Assembly: GCA_030611115.1 (NCBI GenBank)
Contig: JAUWQK010000023.1
Coordinates: 1 to 10,069, forward strand
Origin: Deltaproteobacteria bacterium
GTDB lineage: Bacteria; Desulfobacterota; Desulfobacteria; Desulfobacterales; ETH-SRB1
Direction: 5' to 3'
Length of the DNA stretch: 10,069 nt
The translations under genes and the position numbers were made by a program. The notes under the pieces are model-generated. The model ran no database searches, was not told the origin of the DNA, and worked only from the letters and a program-made list of their open reading frames with translations. Positions 1 to 7,066 of this stretch are shown in pieces (position 1 is the first letter of the stretch; the number at the start of each line of letters is the position of its first letter).

Positions 1-79
1 GGAATTTAGAGATTTAGGAATTCTGAATTGAAAGATGTTTTCACTTTTAATTCCTCAATGCCTAAATTCGCAATTCCCC
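1..79. repeat. Imperfect hairpin of 7-8 bp GGAATTT-type words
   Basis: Two opposing arms, about 1-34 and 44-77. GGAATT (1-6) pairs with AATTCC (72-77), ATTTAGG (12-18) with CCTAAAT (61-67), and GAATT (25-29) with AATTC (49-53). Each arm is made of words recurring every 7-8 bp. It lies downstream of dprA. It may extend beyond the window start. There is no T-tract to make it a convincing terminator. Confidence 0.7.
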
Positions 80-150
80 AATTTGTCAGTCATATCTTTT
101 CTTTATGCCTTAGTGGCTGAACTGTTACATATTATCTTACTTTAAATATA

Positions 151-170
151 GTCAGTCAGTCAGTCAGTCA
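151..170. repeat. GTCA tetranucleotide tandem repeat, five copies
   Basis: Five perfect GTCA units, read as GACT/TGAC on the coding strand. They contain the dprA stop (164-166). Because the frame always enters as GAC then TGA, changes in copy number would not alter the protein. A two-unit copy, GTCAGTCA, also occurs at 85-92. Confidence 0.9.
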
Positions 171-1288
171 TTTATTTCTATAGAAAAGAATTTTCCTGGA
201 GCCTGATGAACAGCACCCTGCACTTCAAGCTTAAGAAGTATGCCTGAGAGTTTTCCGGGTTCCATAGATATTTTTCGTACAAGATCATCTATATGAACAG
301 GGTAGTGACCAAGGCCTGTAAATACAAGCGATTCTTCCGATGACAAAGAAAGCGGTTTGGCTGTTTTATCTTCAGGTTTATCTTCGTTCTTAATTTTATT
401 ATTTAAGCTATCATCTGTTATTAAAGGAGAAAGCTCTTCAAGTATGTCCTGTGTATTTTCAACCAGCTTTGCTCCCTGTTTAATCAAACTGTGTGTTCCA
501 ATACTTTTAAAGGAATTGATATTGCCGGGCACGGCAAAAACTTCTCTTCCCTGCTCTGCTGCGAGGCGTGCTGTAATGAGTGAGCCGCTTTTCTGGGTTG
601 CTTCAACGATAACTGTTCCAAGTGAAATGCCGCTTATTATTCTGTTTCTTATTGGGAAATTGTGAGGTTCAGGCTCCTCTAAAAGAGGAAATTCGGAAAT
701 GACCGCGCCTTTTTCGGCAATCTTATGGAAAAGCTTCAGATTTTTATGTGGATAAATTCTTTCGAGACCGCTTCCAAGCACAGCTATTGTTTTTCCTTTG
801 CCGATTAAAGCACCTGTATGTGCAGCAGTATCAATCCCTACTGCCATGCCGCTTACTATTGTAAAATCAAGAGCAGCTAATTCCTCGCACAGCCTTTTTG
901 TTATTGAAATACCGTAGCTTGTTGCATTTCTGGATCCCACCACGGCAATATTCTTTATAGAGTTGCAAAGATTCCCGTAAACATATAAAAAGGGCGGTGG
1001 ATCCGGTATTTGAAGTAGAAGAGAAGGGTAGGCCGGATCAGACATTGTAACAATTTGATAGCCTTTTTTCATTACAAGATCGAAATCTTTTTTGACTATT
1101 TCCGGTATTTTGTGAGCTTTAATCGCAGCAACTATGCGGGGCGTTATGCCGTTTACCTGAAGGAGGTCTTCCTGTGATGCTTCAAAAACAAGGCTCGGTG
1201 ACTTGAAGCGGTCTAACAACCGCTTGAAAAGGTGATTTCCTATGCCGGAGACACCTTTAAGGTCAAACCATGGAAACAGGGTTTTCAT
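164..1288 (-). CDS. dprA: DNA-processing protein DprA (Smf), recombination mediator
   Basis: DprA binds single-stranded DNA entering during transformation and helps load RecA. Many non-competent bacteria also keep it. Numbering from the ATG at 1288 gives 374 aa. Residues 1-60 look like a helix-hairpin-helix/SAM-like region (GVSGIG). Residues 78-285 are the Rossmann-like DprA fold, with VGSRNATSYG at 117-126, SGMAVGIDTAAH at 146-157, NFPIRNRIISG at 210-220, SGSLITAR at 234-241 and FAVPGN at 251-256. A charged linker (about 286-315) leads to a C-terminal winged-helix domain (about 316-370). The longest frame starts at a TTG at 1318. I prefer the ATG at 1288 because it overlaps the secF stop as ATGA, the usual sign of translational coupling. 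The TGA stop lies inside a GTCA tetranucleotide repeat. Family assignment is firm; a competence role here is inference. Confidence 0.96.
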   Translation of the reverse strand: MKTLFPWFDLKGVSGIGNHLFKRLLDRFKSPSLVFEASQEDLLQVNGITPRIVAAIKAHKIPEIVKKDFDLVMKKGYQIVTMSDPAYPSLLLQIPDPPPFLYVYGNLCNSIKNIAVVGSRNATSYGISITKRLCEELAALDFTIVSGMAVGIDTAAHTGALIGKGKTIAVLGSGLERIYPHKNLKLFHKIAEKGAVISEFPLLEEPEPHNFPIRNRIISGISLGTVIVEATQKSGSLITARLAAEQGREVFAVPGNINSFKSIGTHSLIKQGAKLVENTQDILEELSPLITDDSLNNKIKNEDKPEDKTAKPLSLSSEESLVFTGLGHYPVHIDDLVRKISMEPGKLSGILLKLEVQGAVHQAPGKFFSIEIND

Positions 1289-2331
1289 AACTGAATTTTC
1301 TTTCCGCGCCTTCGCCAAATCAGGAGTATTGGGCTTGCAACGTATATTGATGAATACGTTCCAATAAGAATTCCAATTATCATTGCAAATGCAAAGTCGT
1401 GGACGATGCCGCCCCCTATGACAAACAGCGCAATAACAACTGTAAGGGTTGTTAAAGAGGTCAATACGGTACGGCTTAGAGTTTCATTAAGGCTTCTATT
1501 AATAACGAAATCCAAAGGTTTTTTCCGGTATTTTTTTAAATTTTCTCGTATGCGGTCAAAAACAATTATTGTATCGTTTAAAGAATAACCTATAATAGTT
1601 AAAAGTGCGGCAATAATGGGCAAGGTGAATTCTTTATCAAAAATGGAGAAGATACCTACGGTAATTATAATATCATGGATTAGAGCCACAATGGCACCCA
1701 TTGCATATTTCAGATTGAGGAACCAGAAGAGTATAATGGCTAAGATGAGTGCGGCTGTGATCAGGATGGGTATGCTGACGTTAATAAGAGAGAGAAAATA
1801 GACACTGCTCATAAGTGCTGCTGCCATGATTCCGCTTAAAACCCATTTAAATTCAAAACGACCGGATATATATATTGTAATAAAAAGCAGGGCATAGAAC
1901 ATGGCGAACAGCGCTTTTTCGCGCAGATCTTTACCCACCTGAGGGCCCACCATCTCAATGCGCCGGATTTCTACCTCGTTTCCTGTAACGGCTTCCAGGG
2001 CATTTTTTACCTTGCCGGAAAGTCCTTGAGAAGTCATAACCGATATGTCGGTTCTGATAAGATATTCATTCTCTTCTTTGTCTCCAAATTGTTGAACAGA
2101 TGATTTGTCAAGATCAATGGTATCAAGCCCGGATTTGATTGTATTAATGCTTGCAGGAGCAAGGAGCTTCACCTGTATTAATGTACCGCCGGCAAAGTCG
2201 ATTCCATATTTTGGGCCTTTGTGGAGTATCAGAGAAATAAAGCTGATAAGAATCATTGTTGCGGATATGTAGAATGCCAACTTGCTTTTTCCTAAAAAAT
2301 TCAAATTTATGTCGGATTTTATAAACCGCAT
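1285..2331 (-). CDS. secF: Protein translocase subunit SecF
   Basis: Inner-membrane subunit of the SecDF complex, which uses the proton gradient to help pull exported proteins through SecYEG. The product is about 348 aa, normal for the family. It has a first membrane segment at about 18-37, the SecF signature GIDFAGGT at 43-50, a periplasmic loop, then five hydrophobic segments including the conserved GYSLNDTIIVFDRIREN. The frame stays open upstream to a GTG at 2370, but that codon lies inside a heptad repeat. The ATG at 2331 has an AAGGA 9 bp upstream and begins MRFIKSD, so it is the better start. The gene follows secD after a 146-bp gap filled by a hairpin repeat, and its stop overlaps the dprA start. 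Confident call. Confidence 0.97.
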   Translation of the reverse strand: MRFIKSDINLNFLGKSKLAFYISATMILISFISLILHKGPKYGIDFAGGTLIQVKLLAPASINTIKSGLDTIDLDKSSVQQFGDKEENEYLIRTDISVMTSQGLSGKVKNALEAVTGNEVEIRRIEMVGPQVGKDLREKALFAMFYALLFITIYISGRFEFKWVLSGIMAAALMSSVYFLSLINVSIPILITAALILAIILFWFLNLKYAMGAIVALIHDIIITVGIFSIFDKEFTLPIIAALLTIIGYSLNDTIIVFDRIRENLKKYRKKPLDFVINRSLNETLSRTVLTSLTTLTVVIALFVIGGGIVHDFAFAMIIGILIGTYSSIYVASPILLIWRRRGKKIQL

Positions 2332-2340
2332 GTATATATG

Positions 2341-2345
2341 TCCTT
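2341..2345 (-). promoter_or_regulatory. Ribosome binding site deciding the secF start
   Basis: AAGGA on the minus strand, 9 nt before the ATG at 2331. It favours this start over the upstream GTG at 2370, which would translate part of a repeat. The site lies only 11 bp from the inner edge of the heptad hairpin, so RNA folding could affect its exposure. Confidence 0.75.
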
Positions 2346-2356
2346 TAAAAATAATT

Positions 2357-2469
2357 GGTTCACGGTTCACAGTTCACGGTTTACGAGTTCACCGTTACTA
2401 ACTCAAAACTCAAACCCTTAAACCTTAAACCTTAAACCGTGAACCGTGAACCGTGAACCGTGAACCCTA
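2357..2469. repeat. Heptad hairpin of the GGTTCAC/AACCGTG type between secD and secF
   Basis: The left arm (2357-2392) has four exact 7-bp units, the first two being GGTTCAC, followed by one 8-bp unit. The right arm (2400-2469) has ten units with exact 7-bp period: two AACTCAA, one ACCCTTA, two AACCTTA, four AACCGTG and one AACCCTA. The AACCGTG units can pair with GGTTCAC units as a long imperfect stem with an unequal number of units. It ends 8 bp from the secD stop and stops 11 bp short of the secF ribosome binding site. Confidence 0.93.
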
Positions 2470-2477
2470 TTTTTTAT

Positions 2478-4049
2478 TTATATACTCAGGCTTTTAATTT
2501 TTCTGTTTATCAGGAGATAATCAAAAACAAGCCGGGCAAGGATAAGCGCTGTAAACAGGCTTGCTAATACGCCGAGACTCAGTGTTACGGCAAAACCTTT
2601 TATCGGTCCGGTTCCAAACTGAAACAGGACAAGAGCTGCGATAAGAGTTGTTACGTTTGCATCAAGAATGGTAAGGGTGGCCCTGCTATAGCCTGCATTT
2701 ACGGCAGCTCTCTGAGTTTTGCCCAGACTCATTTCTTCTCTGATACGTTCAAATATCAGAACATTGGCATCAACAGCCATCCCTATAGTTAATATTATTC
2801 CTGCAATACCTGGAAGAGTTAAGGTGGCCTGAAGTGCTGCAAGTCCTCCGGCAATCAGGACAATGTTAAGGATAAGTGCAATGTTTGCGATAAGGCCTGA
2901 AACCTTATAATATACAACCATAAACAGAACAACGAGCATGCCCCCAACGTACATGGAGATAAGTCCCTTTCTTATTGAATCAGCTCCAAGAGAGGGGCCT
3001 ACAGTTCGTTCCTCAATGATTTCAACCGGCGCCGGCAGAGCGCCGGCCCGAAGAACAATTGCAAGGTCACGCGCTTCTTCAGTTGTAAAATTTCCTGTAA
3101 TACGTGCCTCGCCGCCGGTAATTTTTTCCTGAATAACAGGTGCGGAATAGACTTTATTATCTAAGACTATTGCAAGTCGTTTTTTAACATTTTCTTCTGT
3201 TATTCTTTCGAAAATCCTTGCCCCCTTTTTATCGAAATTGATGGAAATATATGATTCATTAAACTGGGAGTCTATTTGAACCCTTGCATCCGTGAGGTAT
3301 TCACCAGTTAGAAGAGTTCGTTTTTTTACAAGATAGGGGGATTTTATGACGCGTTCTGCGTCCTCATTGTCCTGATAAAGAAGTTCACTGCCCGCCGGTA
3401 TATTCCCGTTTAAAGCGGCATTCAGGTCATGGATTTCATCCAGTAATTTAAATTCCAGAAGAGCTGTTTTACCAATTAACTCCTTTGCTCTTTGTGTGTC
3501 TTTGATGCCCGGGAGCTGGATAAGAATTCGTTTTTCACCCTGGCGACGTATATCAGGCTCATTTACGCCGAACTGATCAATACGATTTCTTATTGTTTCA
3601 AGTGCCTGTTCAGCCGCCAGCTTTTTTATATGATGAGTTTCATCGTCCGATAAATTCAATATAATGGTAAGTGTTTCACCATCAGTCGATTTTGAAAGAA
3701 CCCGCAAATCTTCAAGTTCATTATCCAGTAGTTTATCAAAGCTCAGGATATTGTTGTTACCACGTATTTTGAGCGATATTTTGGTGTTTTCTATTCTGTC
3801 TATTCCGACGTACCTTATATTTTCTTTCTTTAAAAGACTGCGGAGTTCATAAGTCATACGTTCTATTGTACTTTCAACTGATTTATCAGTATCAACTTCA
3901 AGTACAAGGTGCATTCCTCCCTGAAGATCTAAACCAAGATTTATCTTCTTATGTGGCCACCAGCCTTGATTTATTGTAGGAAGAATATAAACGATTGCAG
4001 CTATAATAACCGCAAAGACTAAAATTACTCGCCATGAAAAATTCTTCAA
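2478..4049 (-). CDS. secD: Protein translocase subunit SecD
   Basis: Partner of SecF in the proton-driven accessory complex of the Sec translocon. The product is 523 aa, typical for non-enteric SecD. It has a membrane segment at 7-24, the DLQGGMHLVLEVD motif at 41-53, a large periplasmic region (about 30-360) that includes the RIDQFGVNEPDI motif at 156-167, then five C-terminal membrane segments (about 362-510) with GMAVDANVLIFERIREEM at 423-440 in the conserved proton-path helix. The start is a TTG at 4049, supported by AAGGGA 8 nt upstream and by alignment of the first membrane segment; no nearby ATG gives a complete N-terminus. It lies between yajC and secF, the classical order. Gaps on both sides carry hairpin repeats. 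Confidence 0.97.
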   Translation of the reverse strand: MKNFSWRVILVFAVIIAAIVYILPTINQGWWPHKKINLGLDLQGGMHLVLEVDTDKSVESTIERMTYELRSLLKKENIRYVGIDRIENTKISLKIRGNNNILSFDKLLDNELEDLRVLSKSTDGETLTIILNLSDDETHHIKKLAAEQALETIRNRIDQFGVNEPDIRRQGEKRILIQLPGIKDTQRAKELIGKTALLEFKLLDEIHDLNAALNGNIPAGSELLYQDNEDAERVIKSPYLVKKRTLLTGEYLTDARVQIDSQFNESYISINFDKKGARIFERITEENVKKRLAIVLDNKVYSAPVIQEKITGGEARITGNFTTEEARDLAIVLRAGALPAPVEIIEERTVGPSLGADSIRKGLISMYVGGMLVVLFMVVYYKVSGLIANIALILNIVLIAGGLAALQATLTLPGIAGIILTIGMAVDANVLIFERIREEMSLGKTQRAAVNAGYSRATLTILDANVTTLIAALVLFQFGTGPIKGFAVTLSLGVLASLFTALILARLVFDYLLINRKIKSLSI

Positions 4050-4057
4050 TTGGGTAT

Positions 4058-4063
4058 TCCCTT
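4058..4063 (-). promoter_or_regulatory. Ribosome binding site for the TTG start of secD
   Basis: AAGGGA on the minus strand, 8 nt before the TTG at 4049. It supports a non-ATG start. Confidence 0.65.
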
Positions 4064-4098
4064 CAATAAAGAGCTAAAAGGATTAAGAATATTATAAG

Positions 4099-4231
4099 CG
4101 TTCACGGAATGTTGAAATTAGAAATTAGAAATTTGGCCTTCATACTTTTGTACTGTTCTTCCCAATTTCCAATTTCTATTTTATCTCTCCCTGATTTCTA
4201 CTTTCCAATTTCAAGTTTCAAACCGTGAACG
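4099..4231. repeat. Composite heptad hairpin of the GAAATTA type with CGTTCACGG ends
   Basis: Outer 9-bp arms CGTTCACGG (4099-4107) and CCGTGAACG (4223-4231) are exact complements. Inside, the left arm has GAAATTA twice and GAAATTT (4114-4134). The right side has CCAATTT twice plus CTATTTT (4162-4182), then four more units with 7-bp period (4191-4218). It lies in the 309-bp yajC-secD gap, 36 bp beyond the secD ribosome binding site. The neighbouring stretch 4232-4290 shows nothing I recognise. Confidence 0.88.
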
Positions 4232-4290
4232 GCTACAGAATATTTACTATGTAACAAATTTGGCTTTAATTTTGAATTGTAATAACTACT

Positions 4291-4348
4291 ATAGGCAGAT
4301 AGACTGAAGTACGAAGCTCCCTGACAGCCTTCATCCTTCATCCTATCC
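4291..4348. repeat. Short hairpin of the GGCTGAA/TTCAGCC type after yajC
   Basis: GATAG-ACTGAAG on the left opposes CCTTCATCCTTCATCCTATC on the right, with ATCCTTC units 7 bp apart. It lies 11 bp downstream of the yajC stop. Its right end, TCCTATCCACC, resembles that of the element next to the rng stop (GCCTATCCACC). No U-tract follows, so a terminator call is weak. Confidence 0.65.
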
Positions 4349-4358
4349 ACCAAACGAA

Positions 4359-4709
4359 TTAATCAGCCTTGTTTTCAACAGATGGCTGGGGCGGGGAAGG
4401 TTGATTTAGTGTAGCTATATTCCCACGGTTTATTTTTATTCGTACTCTATCTGCTATTTCCACTGTTACTGTGGCATCATCCGCACTGGTAATTCTTCCA
4501 TGAATACCACCGCTTGTTACTACGCGGTCGCCCTTTTTTAGAGTACTTATCATTTCACGATGTTGTTTACTTTTTTTCTGCTGGGGCCGGATGAGCAGAA
4601 AATAGAATATGGCAAACATAATAATCAGGGGAATAAATGCTGTAAACCCGCCTGGTTGTCCGCCGCCTGCTGCTCCGCCCTGTCCCATTGCATATGCTAT
4701 ACTAATCAA
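4359..4709 (-). CDS. yajC: Preprotein translocase subunit YajC
   Basis: Small inner-membrane protein that associates with SecDF and, in some species, with AcrB-type transporters. The product is 116 aa. A glycine-rich N-terminus (about 8-21) precedes one membrane helix at 23-40 ending in LIRPQQKK, the family hallmark. The cytoplasmic YajC domain follows, with LKKGDRVVTSGGIHGRI at 57-73 and INRGNIATL near 93-101, then a proline-rich tail. The start is TTG at 4709, preferred over the ATG at 4688 because GGAGG lies 6 nt upstream. Spacers of about 300 bp on both sides contain hairpin elements. A possible promoter lies at 4756-4784, so yajC may head its own yajC-secD-secF-dprA transcript. Confidence 0.96.
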   Translation of the reverse strand: MISIAYAMGQGGAAGGGQPGGFTAFIPLIIMFAIFYFLLIRPQQKKSKQHREMISTLKKGDRVVTSGGIHGRITSADDATVTVEIADRVRIKINRGNIATLNQPSPPQPSVENKAD

Positions 4710-4715
4710 AATTAA

Positions 4716-4720
4716 CCTCC
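4716..4720 (-). promoter_or_regulatory. Strong ribosome binding site for the TTG start of yajC
   Basis: GGAGG on the minus strand, 6 nt before the TTG at 4709. This near-ideal Shine-Dalgarno decides the start in favour of TTG. Confidence 0.85.
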
Positions 4721-4755
4721 ATGTTTAAAGTTCAGACCTCGTTAAAATATATTTT

Positions 4756-4784
4756 TATATAGGCTCCAAGCCTTTTATTCACAA
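4756..4784 (-). promoter_or_regulatory. Possible sigma-70-type promoter for yajC
   Basis: On the minus strand, TTGTGA, 17 bp, then TATATA, with the -10 about 47 bp before the yajC start. The spacer contains a small palindrome, AGGCT-CCA-AGCCT (4761-4773), which could be an operator or only chance. It lies within the left flank of the 4731-4997 inverted-repeat element. Each hexamer matches consensus at 4 of 6 positions, so the call is tentative. Confidence 0.35.
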
Positions 4785-4817
4785 TGAATTGGATAAAAAT
4801 TGGACACTGTCGGTCTG

Positions 4818-4941
4818 GGTTCAACGGTTCACGGTTCCAGGTTCATGGTTAATCGCGTTGCGATTTTTTTCTATGCCATTGATTTTAATAGGCAAACATC
4901 ATGAGTCTGTCAACCTTTGAACCGCTGAACCTTGAACCGTA
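4818..4941. repeat. Heptad hairpin of the GGTTCAC type nested in the 4731-4997 element
   Basis: The left arm (4818-4852) has five exact 7-bp units, starting GGTTCAA, CGGTTCA. The right arm (4912-4941) has four units of 8, 8, 7 and 7 bp, each beginning AACC. The arms are complementary with mismatches, around a 59-bp centre (4853-4911) with no recognised content. Confidence 0.88.
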
Positions 4942-5011
4942 ACTACTAATTGTCCCAAAAATCCACCTTTAATCAACAAAAATTAACGAGGTCTGAAGTT
5001 ATTGATATATT

Positions 5012-5662
5012 TTAATTATTCCAAGCCATTTCACTAGTACCGAGTACACTTGTAATTACGATTTTTATATTTGAGCAGGTATCATCAATTATATTTTTGT
5101 CGGTTCCCGGCAACTTTACAGGGAATCTGACGAGATAAATTGTTTCCCAGGTGTTCATATATGGGAAAAAGTGAGTAAGTATTGCATCAATCTTTTTAAT
5201 TTTCCTTATCTCAAGCGGTTTTATCTTTTTTCCATTGCCTGCGTTAAGATATATTTTCCATATAGAATCTTTTTTATTAAAATCATTCCATTTTTTATCC
5301 GGTACATATGCAGACATTATAAAATCGTTGTATATTAAAGAAGCTTGTTTTTGATCTTTTATAAGTTTTTCCTTTTCTTTCCTGCCAAGCTTATAAGTCC
5401 TGGCGTACTCATTTGCATAGGCCTCTCTGAATTCAGGCGATTTGAAGGTAGCTGAAGTCATTAGCTCAAGATCAAGGCCTCTATATATGCGAGCTTCGCT
5501 CGTCCATTTCATTAGCACTGCTTTGTAAGTGCTTCCCTGGTATGGATCGGATGATGCTTCAATTTGTTTCACTGTTGAAACGATCTGACATCCCTGACAT
5601 ACTGTAAGGATAACCATCAGCAAGATACTTTTTAATATAAAAATGTAATAGTCAGTTTTCAT
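5012..5662 (-). CDS. Putative lipoprotein of unknown function
   Basis: I do not recognise a characterised family. From the ATG at 5662 the product is 216 aa. It begins with MKTDYY, a hydrophobic segment at about 7-21 and then VCQGC (21-25), resembling a lipoprotein signal; Cys25 after Gly is the more likely lipidated residue and Cys22 the alternative. The mature part is mixed charged/aromatic sequence with a lysine-rich stretch near 92-105 and no evident enzyme motif. An earlier TTG at 5692 would put the start inside purB and add a charged N-terminal extension, which fits a signal peptide less well, so I use the ATG. There is no clear ribosome binding site. The start lies 7 bp after the purB stop, so co-translation with purB is likely. 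Function unknown. Confidence 0.72.
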   Translation of the reverse strand: MKTDYYIFILKSILLMVILTVCQGCQIVSTVKQIEASSDPYQGSTYKAVLMKWTSEARIYRGLDLELMTSATFKSPEFREAYANEYARTYKLGRKEKEKLIKDQKQASLIYNDFIMSAYVPDKKWNDFNKKDSIWKIYLNAGNGKKIKPLEIRKIKKIDAILTHFFPYMNTWETIYLVRFPVKLPGTDKNIIDDTCSNIKIVITSVLGTSEMAWNN

Positions 5663-5669
5663 GGTCAAT

Positions 5670-6965
5670 TTAGGTTTTAAATACACGGTCAAAAATTATG
5701 CCGATATACTTTAAATGATAGTTGACGTCAAATAGTTCTTCAATTTTTTTCTTGCTTAGATGAGCGCATATCCCTTTATCTTTCTTTATCAGCTCCTTAA
5801 AAGGCTTTTTTTCTTTCCATACACGCATTGCCTGTTTCTGAACCATTTTATATGCGTCTTCACGGCTTACTCCTGATTTAGCAAGTGCAAGAAGTATCTG
5901 TTGAGAAAAGATAAGACCATTCAGCATATTAAGATTTTCTTTCATTCTTTTGGGATATACAACAAGATTGTTAATCAAACCCTTTAGCCTGTTTAGCATG
6001 TAATCAATAAGTATTGTGCTGTCAGGGGCGATTATTCTCTCAACAGATGAGTGGCTTATATCCCTTTCATGCCAGAGAGGGATGTTCTCCAAAGCAGCCA
6101 TAGCATTAGACCTGACGATTCGTGCGAGGCCGCAAAGGTTTTCAGATCCTATCGGATTCCTCTTGTGAGGCATGGCTGAAGAACCTTTCTGCCCTTTTGA
6201 AAAATACTCTTCCGCCTCAAGAACTTCTGTTCTTTGAAGATGCCTGATTTCAAGAGCCATTTTTTCGATTGATGATGCCATGATAGCTAACGCTGTAAAA
6301 TATTCGGCATATCGGTCTCGTTGTATGATTTGCGTTGAAGCAGGGGCTGGTTTGAGATCCAGTTTTTTGCAAACATACTCTTCAATTTCAGGTGGAATAT
6401 TGGCAAAAGTACCGACTGCTCCAGAAAATTGACCGAAACTGATGTTTTCGACAGCGCGCTCAAATCTTTTTCTGTTGCGTTGCATTTCATCATACCAGAC
6501 TGCCAGTTTCAGCCCGAATGTAACCGGTTCTGCATGAATTCCGTGCGATCTTCCGACCATGACGGTATCCTTGTGCTCAAAGGCTCTTTTCTTAATTATA
6601 CTTAACAGGTCTTCGCAGTCTTTTATGATAATTTCCCCGGCTTTTTTGAGAAGATAAGCCATGCTTGTATCAAGAATGTCGGAAGATGTCAGCCCCATGT
6701 GGATATATCTCGAGTCAGGCCCGACATGTTCAGCAACATTTGTCAGAAAGGCTATTACGTCATGTTTGGTCTCAGCTTCTATTTCTTCTATTCTTTTAAC
6801 GGAGAAACCAGCTTTTTTCTTTATGTTTTTAAAAGCTTTTTTGGGAATCATTTTGTTTTGCGACATGGCTTCACAGGCTAAAATTTCAACTTTCAGCCAT
6901 GTGTTATACTTGTTTTCATCACTCCAGATATCGCCCATAATACTTCTTGTATATCGTTTTATCAT
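5670..6965 (-). CDS. purB: Adenylosuccinate lyase
   Basis: Catalyses two steps of purine synthesis: cleavage of SAICAR to AICAR and of adenylosuccinate to AMP, releasing fumarate each time. The product is 431 aa, the length of the Bacillus/Thermotoga-type enzyme. Fumarase/aspartase-superfamily features are clear: His68 in KHDV, TSSDILDT at 93-100, the catalytic-acid region GRSHGIHAEP with His141, and the signature loop GSSAMPHKRNPIGSEN at 261-276 with the catalytic serine near 263. The ATG at 6965 has GGAG about 11 nt upstream. No defects are visible. It lies between the LysM-like membrane protein and the putative lipoprotein; neither neighbour suggests purine biosynthesis, so the cluster is probably an operon of convenience. 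Confidence 0.97.
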   Translation of the reverse strand: MIKRYTRSIMGDIWSDENKYNTWLKVEILACEAMSQNKMIPKKAFKNIKKKAGFSVKRIEEIEAETKHDVIAFLTNVAEHVGPDSRYIHMGLTSSDILDTSMAYLLKKAGEIIIKDCEDLLSIIKKRAFEHKDTVMVGRSHGIHAEPVTFGLKLAVWYDEMQRNRKRFERAVENISFGQFSGAVGTFANIPPEIEEYVCKKLDLKPAPASTQIIQRDRYAEYFTALAIMASSIEKMALEIRHLQRTEVLEAEEYFSKGQKGSSAMPHKRNPIGSENLCGLARIVRSNAMAALENIPLWHERDISHSSVERIIAPDSTILIDYMLNRLKGLINNLVVYPKRMKENLNMLNGLIFSQQILLALAKSGVSREDAYKMVQKQAMRVWKEKKPFKELIKKDKGICAHLSKKKIEELFDVNYHLKYIGIIFDRVFKT

Positions 6966-7042
6966 CGATTGCTCTGCTCCACTTGTAGTTTAGGCACCTC
7001 AGCGGTTATGAATTTTAATAAATAAGTCTTATCATTCCGCAC

Positions 7043-7060
7043 GGACAAACAAGTTTGTCC
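7043..7060. repeat. 18-bp palindrome between the LysM-like gene and purB
   Basis: GGACAAAC-AA-GTTTGTCC is a perfect 8-bp inverted repeat around 2 bp, with partly matching GCAC/ATGC flanks. It lies 36 bp after the LysM-like gene stop. It could be a hairpin in RNA or an operator for purB. No T-run follows it in the direction of transcription. Confidence 0.7.
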
Positions 7061-7066
7061 ATGCCA

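Larger units (their letters stand above)
4731..4997. repeat. 267-bp element with 15-bp terminal inverted repeats upstream of yajC
   Basis: TTCAGACCTCGTTAA (4731-4745) and its exact complement TTAACGAGGTCTGAA (4983-4997) bound the element. It fills nearly the whole 302-bp gap between the lipoprotein gene and yajC. Between the ends lie weakly matched inverted stretches and the heptad hairpin at 4818-4941. No target-site duplication is visible outside the ends, so a MITE origin is unproven. The left end comes within 11 bp of the yajC ribosome binding site. Confidence 0.8.

Noticed and set aside
1..79. Rho-independent terminator after dprA
   Set aside because: The stem is AT-rich and mismatched, and no T-tract follows on the transcribed strand.
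151..170. Phase-variable switch in dprA
   Set aside because: The stop codon is formed by the repeat itself in a way that does not depend on copy number.
1289..1318. TTG start of DprA 10 codons upstream
   Set aside because: The ATGA overlap with the secF stop is a better supported start. The extension is charged and lies inside secF.
2332..2370. N-terminal extension of SecF from a GTG start
   Set aside because: The GTG is part of a heptad repeat, and the ATG at 2331 has a good ribosome binding site and a normal SecF N-terminus.
2400..2469. Tandem units suggesting a CRISPR array
   Set aside because: The 7-bp units are directly adjacent with no unique spacers, and no cas genes are present.
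5663..5692. TTG start of the lipoprotein inside purB
   Set aside because: It would place ten extra residues before the signal peptide, and no ribosome binding site supports it.
6661..6993. Plus-strand ORFs opposite purB, and similar ones opposite secD, dprA and rng
   Set aside because: They are antisense shadows of strongly conserved genes, with no recognisable products or ribosome binding sites.
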